NCBI RefSeq assembly: GCF_040954645.1
Contig: NC_092807.1
Span: 75,780,021 to 75,844,020, forward strand
Direction: 5' to 3'
Length of the DNA: 64,000 nucleotides
Origin: Diabrotica undecimpunctata
Lineage: Eukaryota; Arthropoda; Insecta; Coleoptera; Chrysomelidae
The stretch's first letter is position 1; each line of letters begins with the position of its first letter. The notes beneath the pieces were generated by a model, which was given only the letters and a program-made list of their open reading frames with translations, was not told where the DNA came from and did not search any database. The translations under genes were made by a program, and so were the position numbers. This document shows, in pieces, positions 20,391 to 31,394 of the stretch.

Positions 20391-21292
20391 CACCACCCCT
20401 AAATTTTACTCAACTGCTAAAATTCCTGCAAACATGCTCATGGTTCCGTAGATTCATCGAAAATTTCTCCCATGTTGATAAACCTTTGTCGAATTTAACC
20501 AAGAAAAATGTGAAATGGACCTGGGGAGCAGAACAACAAGAGGCCTTTGAATGTCTGAAACAATTATTGTGTTCCGCCCCAATCCTACGACAAGCTGACT
20601 GCAATTTACCTTATATACTTCGTACAGATGATAGCAATTATGCTTTGGGGGCATGTCTTCTCCAGGGGGAGAAAGAGAACGAACGACCTGTAGAGTATGC
20701 TTCGAGACTCCTGACTCCTGCTGAACAAAACTATAGCACTACAGAACGAGAAGCTCTCGCTGTGGTTTGGGCAGTGAAGAAATTTCGAGGATACTTAGAA
20801 GGCGCTACTACAATAGTGCAAAGTGATCACCAAGCCTTAAAATGGCTAATGGCATATGGCATGGCTTTAGAGCTCATGCCATATGACCTAAAAATAGAAT
20901 ACATCACAGGAAGAAAAAATGTAATCGCAGATACTCTATCAAGGCCTCCCATGACAGAAGTTCCCATCATAGCTGAAGTTCATCTAGTAAGAGTAGATTT
21001 TCCAACTCTTAGTGTTGCTGATGTTCGAGAAGAGCAGCTTAATGATCCAGATGTTGCCAAGATTATTAGATGTTTAGAAGATCCCTCTTCTGACACGAGC
21101 GTAGATTTCAAGAGGTGGGCAGAAAGAGGATATATCATGAACAATGGGATATTATACCGTTATACTCCTGAAGTAGATGAAGAAGAGCCCCAATTGGTAG
21201 CGGCTAGTACACGTTTTCCTCACATACTGCATGATTCCATGATTCCGCTACTGTTGGTCATTATGGAGTGGAGAAGACATATCAAAGAATAA
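20348..21292 (+). pseudogene. RT connection, RNase H and integrase zinc region start, copy 1
   Basis: Continues the RT in a new frame with GIRPSENKVSA, FLQTCSWFRRFIENFSHV and ALGACLLQGEKENERPVEYA, then RNase H motifs TEREALAVVWAVKKFRGYLE and QSDHQALKWLM. The segment after KWLM is shortened and rearranged relative to copy 2. Near 21231 a further 1-base deletion within the H2C2 zinc-binding region of integrase shifts the frame. Confidence 0.9.
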
Positions 21293-21300
21293 TAAAACGC

Positions 21301-21597
21301 TACTAGTGGCCTGGAATGAAGAAAATTATCTCTGACCATGTAAGTAAATGTCTTGAGTGCCAACGCTATAAAGTCTCTAACCTCAAACCCGCTGGTCTCC
21401 TACAAACCCCTGTTCAGTCCCAGAGGTTTGAAGTGATATCTATTGATTTATTTGGGCCTTTGCCCCTCTCTCCTCAAGGTTATACATGGATTCTGGTAGT
21501 GGAAGACACTGCTAGTCGTTGGGTAGAATTATTCCCGTTAGAATCTGCTACTGCCGCTGCCTGCGCCAAGTGTTTCATGAAGAATTTGCGCCTGTGA
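21301..21597 (+). pseudogene. Integrase fragment of Gypsy-A copy 1
   Basis: After a TAG codon (21304-21306; tyrosine in copy 2) the frame reads MKKIISDHVSKCLECQRYK, the end of the H2C2 zinc domain, then ISIDLFGPLPLSPQGYTWIL with the first catalytic aspartate. Homology with copy 2 ends after AKCF at about 21577. The last six codons belong to the flanking sequence. The second D and the E are missing. Confidence 0.88.
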
Positions 21598-21777
21598 CAT
21601 AAACAAACAATAAAATGATTTATTATCGACGGCGGCGACGTAAAAAGAACGAAAGATTATTTGGGTTTTAAATTGAAAGATACGAACTAAGAAACATTGA
21701 AAAAAAATTCTTCGTTATTATAATGCATACATAAGGGGATTTCAATTTAACACATATAAGAGGGGATTTCAATAAAT
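21578..21777. other. Short spacer with a small direct repeat
   Basis: Contains two copies of a phrase ggggatttcaat about 30 bases apart, near 21735 and 21765. No gene. Confidence 0.5.
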
Positions 21778-22440
21778 TTACAAATGCTACAATGCTACCC
21801 CAAACGAGACCGTTCTTCATCTGCTATTCTTACCATTGAGTGATAAGAAAAATATTCTGTTGTGTAGGCATACGCAGATAATACAAATGAGTTTGTTATC
21901 TAAGGGGATATCATATAGTTTTTGGAGAAATATCCTGTAATTTAAGGTGCCGTAAGCGGCATTTATATTGAAAAATACCACCCCTGATACCCGATATTTT
22001 TCGTACCCATCTTTGCTGTGTTGGGTAAGATTTGGTATTTGTGATGTACATGATCTTCCCTATCTATAGCCACTTTCGTCTTTTATTTTGAGTTTTTTTT
22101 ATAATATCGTCGAAATCATATTAACGATCTTGTGGAAAAGTATTTTGAATAGCTGACAAAATAAGTATATTGGCCGATAGTTTTTGTGGTTGTTGGAGTT
22201 TTTGCCAGGTTTAAGCAAAATAACAACTTTGGCTTGTCTCTAGACTTTGGGTATCTGCATAATTTGAATACAGTTGTTAAGCCATTGTAGTGTTTTTGTT
22301 CCAGATTTCATAATTAGCTTTGTGCTCAGATCCTCAATGTCGGTAGTTGTATTATTTTTCATTTAATATGTAGATGGTGGATCCAAGCTCAATATCGTTG
22401 AAAGGTTCTCTCAGCTGACTGGTTTTGTCCTAACGCATAT
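21778..22440 (-). pseudogene. Non-LTR reverse transcriptase relic 4
   Basis: Colinear with 1770-2420 of relic 1 and coding on the minus strand. It covers the region from the GSV..PT box (near 21800) upstream through the AAYDT-equivalent (near 21960) and the RPISLL-like region (near 22190). Many stops are present. A tail-like phrase, aagtttaagtaaagtaaag, adjoins its right end at 22451. Confidence 0.72.
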
Positions 22441-24525
22441 TATGTTTGATAAGTTTAAGTAAAGTAAAGTTTCTTTATCTCTAGATATGCCCTTAACAGT
22501 TATAGACATATGTTATAAGAATAGTTGGTCCTAAAAAGGACCAATTTGACAAAATCATATTAAAAGGGTGACTGAAGAATTAGCCGATTAATTAATGAAT
22601 CATTATCCGGAGGTACGCCCGATTGCGGTGGTTTTATTAGTACTTCAATCTTCGTAAAGGCTCGTTCTTTGAACCCCATAAGTAATGCCTAATCTTTTAC
22701 TTTTTATTAAACATTTAAATTTTGCATGCTGTGTATTACTTTTTGACGTTATTTCGAATCAGATTTGTATAGTAATAATTGTAGGTACTGAAGAGAATAT
22801 ATAGATAATAAGAAAATAAACAGTTAAAATAAGTGTAAAAAATTTCAAGTACATACATCGGCGCCATTGTTCAAGTGATGGGTTTATTACAGATATCAAA
22901 GCTTTATTTTTTTTAATCTATTCTATTTTCTTTCTAGAGTTTCGTCTTTTTTGAACGACCTGTGTTCTTTTTTCAATTGGGCAGTCCAATTGTCCAAGGC
23001 TATGGTAAACACTTTGTTCTACATTACTCTACATTAATATGACTGATTCATTATTTTCTCTTTAAGCAGCTATTTTAATGTTGTTTATCCTATTAATTGT
23101 CTTGTTTCTGCGGTACCAATATATGTGTATCATGATAGGTTGTAATGCATATTTCATTTAATATAATTAAAGTGCTCTTTGCTTTTGCCAATTGCTTTCT
23201 CACTTCCTCAGCGATAGGTCTTTTTATCCTCATCAATAACCTCATCCTCGCTCGATACAGCTATTCTACCATATTTAGATTTCACTATATTCTCGTATCA
23301 TTTGGTTTTTATCTCAAATTTGCACCTATGATGAAATATTTATCATATCTTATATATGATGCTTTCATGTTAAACTGGAATAAAATACTTTTTTTAGAAC
23401 CTAGTACATAAAAGAATAAATATTTAGCTGTTCAGTGTTTTCCAAGTATGTAAAACATAAACAGACTTACATATTAGATTATACACTTAATAAGAATGTC
23501 TAATATCTAAATTTAAGATTTCATATCACAAAATATGACTGTGCCCTACGTGCCTTATACAAAATATGATCTACTTTTATACTATTATACTATACTATAA
23601 TATTACTATTTTCTGAGATACCGGTATGAATTTTAAATTCTTTTTAATTATATACTTGTGGCGTTATCTCACTGTAAAGGGATAATGCTGGGAATAAGGT
23701 TCAATAAGTTTTTATATTTTGTTTATCGTTTTAATCTTCGAATCGGAGTTCATTTTTCGAAAAACTATAAAATTGTGACAACAAATTGCTATCTAAAAGT
23801 ACGAGGCAATATTCTCATGCTGTGAGCTTTGCTACTCTGTTGCTTTTATGGATGTCTCCTCTATTTCTATTCACAATTCTTTAATTTTTTTAACGCTTAA
23901 GCCATTTTTAATTTATTGTCAATATTTTTGAGGTGTGTTTCCTTGAATGGCTTTGTTTAAGGTTAGTACGTTTGATTAAATGAAATTGACATTAATTTAA
24001 TAGTTTTCATTTTATTAGTACTGATGGTATATGACTAGCATCTGTTGGTACTATATATCAATTTCAACATGTAATAATTTCAACAAGAAATAACCCATGA
24101 TATTCTCCCGTGATCTTAGTATTTCCGTTGACTGAATATTATAGGGTATCCAATACTTCAATCAACGGTATTTCAGAGTGATTTTCATTAATGTTTATAT
24201 ATATTTGCAAAATGGAGAAGAAAGTTCAGTACAGGCGGTTAAACAGCTGATCTGTCAATTTAGAAGTAAGAGCAAGTACCAACTTGCTGAAAAGCATACC
24301 CATACACAAAAGGGATGATAAAATGTACTGCACAAACTGTAGCGGTACAAGCTCTATATTAATAATTAGGATATACAGTATTTTCTCTAATAAACCTGGA
24401 ACGATTGAGTGAATAGGTGAACTATCAAATAGGAAACTATTAGTGTGGAATTAGAACAACTTAATAAATCGTTGATTAATTATTCACTATTAGGCAGTTA
24501 ATGAGAAATGTTGGAAATACAGAAA
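22441..24525. other. AT-rich sequence without a recognisable gene
   Basis: About 2.1 kb. A perfect 16-base palindrome, ggtcctaaaaaggacc, lies at 22528-22543. A frame at 23145-23411 is hydrophobic and AT-driven, without homology that I recognise. From about 24430 the sequence resembles the segment at 24905, so the next LINE fragment may begin there. Confidence 0.5.
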
Positions 24526-25760
24526 AAACATTAAACTAGTTATTTATAGATTTTAAACAAACACGCGATATAATCATAATAATAAAACTATAGAATACTA
24601 TGGCAGAACAAGGCTTACCTAAGAAATTAATTAATTTAGCAAGGAGTAATCTACAAGTAAAGTAAGATTTCAAGGAAAACTGGACAAAGTGCTTTAAAAA
24701 AGGTGAACGAATTAGCGTAACAGCTGTTTTGAAAACCAAATATTATGAGACGAATTGGGGATATATTACCCAAACTAAACCTTTTCTACAAAAAATATTA
24801 GGAAAATATGATACGGCAGGAAAGACTAATGACTTTACAGCTAATTGCCACATAAATATCAATGTAACGCAAATAGGATGATTTTGTATATAAGACAAAT
24901 AATATTATATTATAAATTATACCTATATAGATACAAATGAATCGTTGATCAAATATTCCCTATTATATACTTAATGAAAAATGTTGGGAATAAAAAAAAC
25001 ATTGAGCTAGTTATTTATAGATTTTAAACAAACATATGATATAATTATAAGATTGTAACTAAAATGCTATGGAAGAACTAGGCATACCTAAGGAAATAAA
25101 CTGTCAACTTACTTTCAAATGTACAGTTACCTCCAACAGGAAGATGTCGTGTCTCCAATCGTGTTTACCATCGTTTCGGAGAGCATCGCCCGGAAAGCTA
25201 ATACAGAAAATCTCACAGTTTAATAATCAAGGTCCTCACATTATACGGATTTTCGACGATGAATTTAATATAGTAGCGAGTATAATTATTAGTAACAAAA
25301 AAACATTAATCCATTCAATAGGAAAAGCGCAAAAAAGGGTCCTCCAAATCAACGATGATAAAAAATATATGGCTATCATAAGAAGAGCACTGCGAAACAG
25401 AATAGGACATAATATTTCAATAGACCAGTACAACTTTGAAATGGTTCATCGGTCTAAATATTTGGGATTTAAGAGCACTCTTAACAAAAACACTACAAAA
25501 GAGAATAACAACAGAATACAAGCTGGCAATTGCTAAGGTTTAAGCAAAACAAATTAAATCCAAAAATACATTCCGCAGTAAGAAAAATAAGAATCTACGT
25601 ATGTAAGTGAAACACGGACAATGAAAAAATAACATAAGAGCTGATTGAGCGTCGCAGAAAGAAGAATTCTTAGAGAGATATATGAATCTGTTATGAATAA
25701 GATCACAAATCAATACAGAGTGCAAAACAATAACTTTAGAGATGAGATTTAGTTTCTTAT
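24526..25760 (+). pseudogene. Decayed non-LTR retrotransposon, two overlapping RT pieces
   Basis: The plus strand reads an IDFKQ..DIIII-like segment and MAEQGLPKKLINLARS near 24600, then from 25020 a second copy of the same RT region (MEELGIPKEI). This continues in one open frame (25069-25536) through IFDDEFNIVASIIISNKKTL and RIGHNISIDQYNFEMVHRSK to YLGFKSTLN, with a later out-of-frame RRILREIYESVMNK near 25660. Insect jockey/CR1-group LINEs end this way. The catalytic YADD-equivalent reads FDDE. The repeated start (24463-24660 against 24941-25090) suggests two elements or an internal duplication. Confidence 0.75.
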
Positions 25761-25859
25761 ACGACGCGACGTTGCAATCTTTATATACCTGTTTGACCTT
25801 AGCATTAGTTCCCGGTCGTAAACACTTCTGGGGTCTTTTCTAATTAATACCTGAGTTTT

Positions 25860-26690
25860 ACTTTCATTGTTTTATATATCCTGATATTAGTAGTTCGTAT
25901 TACACTTCTGGATTTAAAAGTGTTATGAGAGTTATACATATATCAGTTTGCTACCTGAATTTTCCCTTTTATCTCTTATGTGACAACGTTATTTGCGATA
26001 TCTAAAACGCTCCAATCTTTCAAAATTATATGGGTCTATTGTTACGTTATATACCCTATTCTATATCGTCCCTTTTGTCTTTTAATGAACATTTATTTAC
26101 TTTTCTCGTTACTGACTATTATACCGTTTTTTGCTGGTAATAGCAATACTCTATAGTATTCTAATATTTAATCTATGGATTAAATCCGGATAGCGGATAG
26201 ATATTCTTTACTTTCTCGGAGAAATTATATTCTAACACACAAAAATCCTATTAAATTGACAAAACCTTCCTTGCATATTCTATTTACTTATAGGGGCAGC
26301 AGCAATATCAGTACCATAATAATGCATATAGTCCTGGATTGGCTAATCGTTGTATAATAGGAAGCATGAATGTAGCAGTTTTAATGGTTTGGTGACTGCT
26401 TGCTGAAATCGGGGAGCAGCGATATCAGTACCAAGTTAATAACTATAGGAATTGTTACTTGACCGGTAAAATATTAAAGGTATAACGGTAGCAGTCTCAC
26501 TGCGACCTCGATGGAGAATGCAAAGCGAAACAACTTTATTATTATTAAACAAAATTATATTTTCTAGTAAAATCATCACGATTTTACAGTAAGACAAATT
26601 TTCTAATGTTTGTAATCAAAACATCATGTACGTACCACCGGATTCCCTATTTCGGTATCCAGCAAAATCCTTGTAATAACGATACATGAA
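25860..26690. repeat. Dispersed repeat, copy 2 (partner 2490-3180)
   Basis: Colinear with 2490-3180 through most of its length. About 70 bases near 26465-26535 (including gcagtctcactgcgacctcg) have no counterpart in the other copy, an insertion here or a deletion there. Confidence 0.7.
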
Positions 26691-26713
26691 ACAAAACACC
26701 AGAGGTATAACTA

Positions 26714-26716
<3 letters not shown>

Positions 26717-26773
<57 letters not shown>
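26717..26773. repeat. (TA)n microsatellite
   Basis: About 57 bases of AT dinucleotides ending at TGTTATG, which starts the LTR-like repeat to its right. Confidence 0.96.
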
Positions 26774-26777
<4 letters not shown>

Positions 26778-27430
26778 ATGCTATGTACAATTGAAAATAA
26801 TATTGGTTTGCTCTTAATATATAATAATAATGCTCAAAGTATAAAATATAATAATTCAAAATATTTCAACTGATAAACTATAAAAGATATTTCGAAGAAA
26901 TGAAAGTCCATTATCTTTGGATTACCGGTAGTAAACAAAATTTAAGATATGCATAAATTATTTTCTTTGTAAAATATATATTCGAGTGACGTGAGGTAGC
27001 TTAAGTGAAATAATGGAACAATGAAAGTGGATTTTCCAAATAGACTTGTACGCCGATACGGTGAATGAGACAAAATAATCGAAATATTTAAAATGTATAA
27101 TTCTCCGTTAGTTTTTAAGAATTTGTAGAACCGATTAGCATGTTAATAGTTTTTAGGAAATTTATAATTGTAGGTAAAATTGTTTGTTATCTAAATGGTA
27201 GATGGGGATACGTATGACGAGCTTTGATTGGAGGAGATTTAAAAAAGGTGGGATAGCTATGTAAGAAGGAGAGTTTAGCTAGATTTTTGAGGGAAAAAAG
27301 ATAATCAGTTGTTTTCCAAGGGTGCAAGGCGAACAGTAGTTGTTCTTTGGTGGTTCCCAAGTGATAGTAAGCATTAGAAGTGAATGTTTGTGAGTTTTTG
27401 TGGACTAAGTGTATCCTGACGGAAGCACTT
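26774..27430. repeat. LTR-like repeat RepB, copy 1 (partner 54336-55815)
   Basis: Starts TGTTATG next to a TA tract, like the LTRs of Gypsy-B and Gypsy-C as written in this strand. It is colinear with 54336-54470 and then 55385-55800 (shared phrases: gaaaataatattggtttgct, gattagcatgttaatagttt, caagtgatagtaagcattag). It ends at gacggaagc and passes into a different LTR relic. No coding frame. An LTR of an unseen gypsy family is my reading. Confidence 0.65.
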
Positions 27431-28804
27431 TTTGAAATTATCTTTATTATCTCTATTATGAAACACACATATATATCTAATATAGACAATGTACATTTAA
27501 AACAAACTATCTTTAAATTGAAATTCTTATGACACTAATTAAATTATATAGACAATGTAAATTTAAAACAAACTCTCTTTAACTTGAAATTCTTATGATA
27601 CTAAATAAATTATATTAACAAAATTTGGTACCTTCTCTGTCACTGAATGCCTAAATGAAACTGTTTTCCACAATAAAGATTTTAATCACCACTCAATGTC
27701 TTCGTTGTCAGCCTCAGTTATCTTTCTTTTGTAAACTTGCCTTGCCAAATACACCACAATGTTATCAGCTTCCACCATTTTAGAATATTTTTCTTCTTAA
27801 TAGTATTTATAAATCAGTAAAATATTGTTCTTTCTTCTTCTTTTCTATTTATTCTTTTTTCTAATAATCTTTTTTTTTTTCTTCCAATCTTCAATCACCA
27901 TATATTAACTCCAATCCAATATACATTAACTCCAATAAATATATCTCCAATCGATATACAATATACAATTTATAACATAATTTTTAATCTTCAATAATAT
28001 TATCTTTATTCTGTTTCTTAATCTTCATTGAACTTACTATTTGTTACTATATTGAACATCCCACCCACTGACTGACTGTATTCTATCTTGAACTTACTGA
28101 ACAACTGTCCCCATTGAAAATCTGATCTTACTGACTGACTTTCTGACCTTACTATCTTAAAATTACTGAACAACTGACTCTCTTATTGAAATTCTGACCG
28201 ACTGATTTTACTATATTGAAATTCTGACCGACTGACCATTTTGAATCCAAATCACCTCATATTTATATCATTTTTTCTATTCACGAATGTTCTTGAAAAA
28301 ATATTTGTTCGAATGTTTTCTATTTCATAGACATAACCATGTTCGCGAAGGTTCTACCGTAAACAAAGGTTAAATTCTGTCTATTGACGTCTTGTTTCTA
28401 TATTTTTAGATAGTTCCTTCCCATTCTATATAGAAGATTACTATTCTAACTAAAATTCTATCTAGAATTTTATGGAAATTTAGGCTTTTCATATCAGAAT
28501 ACAAATTTATATATAAATTACACATTTTAAATTAATAAATGACACTATTTTAAATCCATAATTCTATATAAAAGTTCCTATTACCCAATTCACTTAAGTG
28601 TATACTTGGTTGCCTACAAAGATGGCTCACTCAAATATATTTACAATATTATAATTATTAAATAACCAAATACATTGCAACTTAAACACTTTTTAAACTT
28701 ATTATTATATTAATTTCTTAAGAATGCCCTCATATAAATGCTTTTTATAACTAATATTATCTAGTATATAACTATCTTTGTTTCTTCTATATTTAATATC
28801 ATCT

Positions 28805-28805
<1 letters not shown>
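27431..28805 (-). mobile_element. Diverged relative of the Gypsy-C LTR, incomplete
   Basis: Follows the Gypsy-C LTR order: aaattatctttattat, gaaacacacatatatatct, ctttcactgaatgcctaaatg, gtggttgcctac-like and tgcccctca-like phrases, in the same orientation as 56599-57928 but with many substitutions. The first 110 bases or so of the LTR (TGTTATGATG onward) are replaced by RepB. It contains pyrimidine-rich variants and several copies of a gactgact motif around 28080-28230. Confidence 0.65.

Positions 28806-28856
<51 letters not shown>
28806..28856. repeat. (TA)n left of Gypsy-A copy 2
   Basis: About 50 bases of AT dinucleotides. The LTR starts directly at its end, and a second TA tract follows the other LTR, so the element sits inside (TA)n. 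Confidence 0.97.
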
Positions 28857-28859
<3 letters not shown>

Positions 28860-29064
28860 GATGTGGGTATTAGTTAAAATAGTTAGGTAATGACTGTGAA
28901 TATTGATTTACACGATTTTATTAAAAGGAAAACCATGTATTACCATTTAACCTACATTTTACAACAACAAAACATATATCTGTCTCTTGTCACCGTTCAC
29001 TCTCGGTGGACACTGTCATGGTAACTTCGGTGGTATTCAGCCATGGAGCGGTGTGGCTGTTACA
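28857..29064 (-). mobile_element. 3' LTR of Gypsy-A copy 2
   Basis: 208 bp with TG/CA ends. The last 28 bases of the pol frame, including its stop, lie inside this LTR. Relative to the other LTR it keeps a 10-base segment (tgtattacca region, near 28940). Confidence 0.93.
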
Positions 29065-31394
29065 TCCTCCCCCTTTGCACCACCCTGGCGACTCGCGGGT
29101 GGGGCAACAGAGTCTAAGCAGGAATAGAGCTCTACAGGACAGCAATGACAACGTTTTGGTCGGGGTTGTCTACGTCTGGCAATAGGGTCAGGTTCAGGTT
29201 CAGCTTCAATTTGAGCAAGGTCATCTCCAACAGGGGGGCCCATTTCGCCATCGTCTAACCCAAGGGTCAAAGACTCTGGGCAGGAGACCAGTGGAGCAGG
29301 AGGGTCGGCTTCTGAGGATTTCACTGGACGACCTCTTCTACGGAGAGGTTGAACTGGAGCAGGGCACGGATCTTCTGGATCGGCATGGAAAGGCGTCAAG
29401 GCTGAGACATGATATTTTCCAGCAGGAACATCCGGAGTGTCGATGTGTGAAACTTCATAGGTTGTAGGGGAGAGCATTTTGGTCACCTTGTAGGGTCCGT
29501 CACGACGCGGCGCGAACTTCGAAGTTATGGACTTAGACGCGTCACTTAGTGTATGCGAATCGACTAGCACAATATCACCTACTTCGAACGAAACCGAGCG
29601 GCGGTGGCAGTCTTTATACTTCTTACGTCTATCTTGGGATTGTTCATGTGTCTCGCGGGCTTCACTAAGAGCTTTACACAAAGTTATTAGATAGGGCGTG
29701 ATTTGTGGCACGAAGTTGTCCTTAGCTATGATGCTTCGAAAATCACGATTTGCATCATCAGGAGTTCGTAACTCGCGACCGAACGTGAGGTACGCAGGAG
29801 TGAAACCGGTTGAGTCGCACTTCACAGTGTTCATCGCGAACCGTATAGCGGGTAACTTTTCAGACCAAGACGAATGGTCATTATTTGTTAGAATAGCTAA
29901 CTGAGTTTTAATGTCTCTATTTTTTCGTTCGACGGGGTTAGCTTCCGGGTGGTATACAGGTATAAGGTTCTGTTGGTACCCAAAACAATGCGCCACTTGT
30001 TGCATTACCGCACTCACGAACTGAGTACCGTTGTCACTGACGACTCGACGAGGGATTCCGTATCTTAAGATTATGTTGTCTATGAAACACTTGGCACAGG
30101 CAGCGGCAGTAGCAGATTCTAACGGGAATAATTCTACCCAACGACTAGCAGTGTCTTCCACTACCAGAATCCATGTATAACCTTGAGGAGAGAGGGGCAA
30201 AGGCCCAAATAAATCAATAGATAGCACTTCAAACCTCTGGGACTGAACAGGGGTTTGTAGGAGACCAGCGGGTTTGAGGTTAGAGACTTTATAGCGTTGG
30301 CACTCAAGACATTTACTTACATGGTCAGAGATAATTTTCTTCATTCCAGGCCAATAGTAGCGTTTTATTATTCTTTGATATGTCTTCTCCACTCCATAAT
30401 GACCAGCAGTAGCGGAATCATGGTACTCATGCAGTATGTGAGGAATACGTGTACTAGCCGCTACCAATTGGGGCTCTTCTTCATCTACTTCAGGAGTATA
30501 ACGGTATAATATCCCATTGTTCATGATATATCCTCTTTCTGCCCACCTCTTGAAATCTACGCTTGTGTCAGAAGAGGGATCTTCTAAACATCTAATAATC
30601 TTGGCAACATCTGGATCATTAAGCTGCTCTTCTCGAACATCAGCAACACTAAGAGTTGGAAAATCTACTCTTACTAGATGAACTTCAGCTATGATGGGAA
30701 CTTCTGTCATGGGAGGCCTTGATAGAGTATCTGCGATTACATTTTTTCTTCCTGTGATATATTCTATTTTTAGGTCATATGGCATGAGCTCTAAAGCCCA
30801 TCGAGCTAACCGTCCAGTAGGGGACTTTAAGGTCATTAGCCATTTTAAGGCCTGGTGATCACTTTGCACTATTGTAGTAGCGCCTTCTAAGTATCCTCGA
30901 AATTTCTTCACTGCCCAAACCACAGCGAGAGCTTCTCGTTCTGTAGTGCTATAGTTTTGTTCAGCAGGAGTCAGAAGTCTCGAAGCATACTCTACAGGTC
31001 GTTCATTCTCTTTCTCCCCCTGGAGAAGACATGCCCCCAAAGCATAATTGCAAGCATCTGTACGAAGTATATAAGGTAAAATGCAGTCAGCTTGTCGTAG
31101 GATTGGGGCGGAACACAATAATTGTTTCAGACATTCAAAGGCCTCTTGTTGTTCTGCTCCCCAGGTCCATTTCACATTTTTCTTGGTTAAATTCGACAAA
31201 GGTTTAGCAACATGGGAGAAATTTTCGATGAATCTACGGAACCATGCGCATGTTTGCAGGAATTTTAGCAGTTGAGTAACATTTAGGGGTGGTGTCATGT
31301 TTAATATGGCAGATACTTTATTTTCACTTGCCGGATACCCAAAGGTGAAAGGATGTGTCCGAGATATAGGACTTCCTCGCAGGCGAATGAACAT
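29037..31394 (-). CDS. Pol, C-terminal part: RT connection, RNase H, integrase
   Basis: 785 codons by the longest frame, with true homology from about residue 22 (SENKVSAILN). RNase H: RTDACNYALGACLLQ, TEREALAVVWAVKKFRGYLE, QSDHQALKWLM. Integrase: H2C2 zinc finger (HEYHDSATAGH, then CLEC), core with D in SIDLFGPLPLS, D in VVSDNGTQFVS and E in NPVERKNRDIK, and a C-terminal barrel segment ITSKFAPRRDGPYKVTKML. All three catalytic residues are present. The tail is proline-rich. A missing base at about 31330 separates it from the gag-RT frame, so the full polyprotein would need that lesion to be bypassed. It could be an assembly error. Confidence 0.93.
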   Translation of the reverse strand: MFIRLRGSPISRTHPFTFGYPASENKVSAILNMTPPLNVTQLLKFLQTCAWFRRFIENFSHVAKPLSNLTKKNVKWTWGAEQQEAFECLKQLLCSAPILRQADCILPYILRTDACNYALGACLLQGEKENERPVEYASRLLTPAEQNYSTTEREALAVVWAVKKFRGYLEGATTIVQSDHQALKWLMTLKSPTGRLARWALELMPYDLKIEYITGRKNVIADTLSRPPMTEVPIIAEVHLVRVDFPTLSVADVREEQLNDPDVAKIIRCLEDPSSDTSVDFKRWAERGYIMNNGILYRYTPEVDEEEPQLVAASTRIPHILHEYHDSATAGHYGVEKTYQRIIKRYYWPGMKKIISDHVSKCLECQRYKVSNLKPAGLLQTPVQSQRFEVLSIDLFGPLPLSPQGYTWILVVEDTASRWVELFPLESATAAACAKCFIDNIILRYGIPRRVVSDNGTQFVSAVMQQVAHCFGYQQNLIPVYHPEANPVERKNRDIKTQLAILTNNDHSSWSEKLPAIRFAMNTVKCDSTGFTPAYLTFGRELRTPDDANRDFRSIIAKDNFVPQITPYLITLCKALSEARETHEQSQDRRKKYKDCHRRSVSFEVGDIVLVDSHTLSDASKSITSKFAPRRDGPYKVTKMLSPTTYEVSHIDTPDVPAGKYHVSALTPFHADPEDPCPAPVQPLRRRGRPVKSSEADPPAPLVSCPESLTLGLDDGEMGPPVGDDLAQIEAEPEPDPIARRRQPRPKRCHCCPVELYSCLDSVAPPASRQGGAKGEDVTATPLHG

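Larger units (their letters stand above)
17582..21577 (+). mobile_element. Gypsy-A copy 1: Ty3/gypsy element, 3'-truncated
   Basis: 5' LTR 17582-17790 (209 bp, TGTAACAG to CATCACA), primer site, gag, protease, reverse transcriptase, RNase H and the first part of integrase, all in the plus direction. It ends inside the integrase core at about 21577, so the rest of pol and the 3' LTR are missing. Compared with copy 2 at 28857-34138, it has two nonsense codons, at least two 1-base deletions and a small rearrangement in RNase H. It is inactive. Confidence 0.93.

Noticed and set aside
24536..24739. Minus-strand 67-codon frame
   Set aside because: It is the antisense of a decayed LINE reverse-transcriptase segment.
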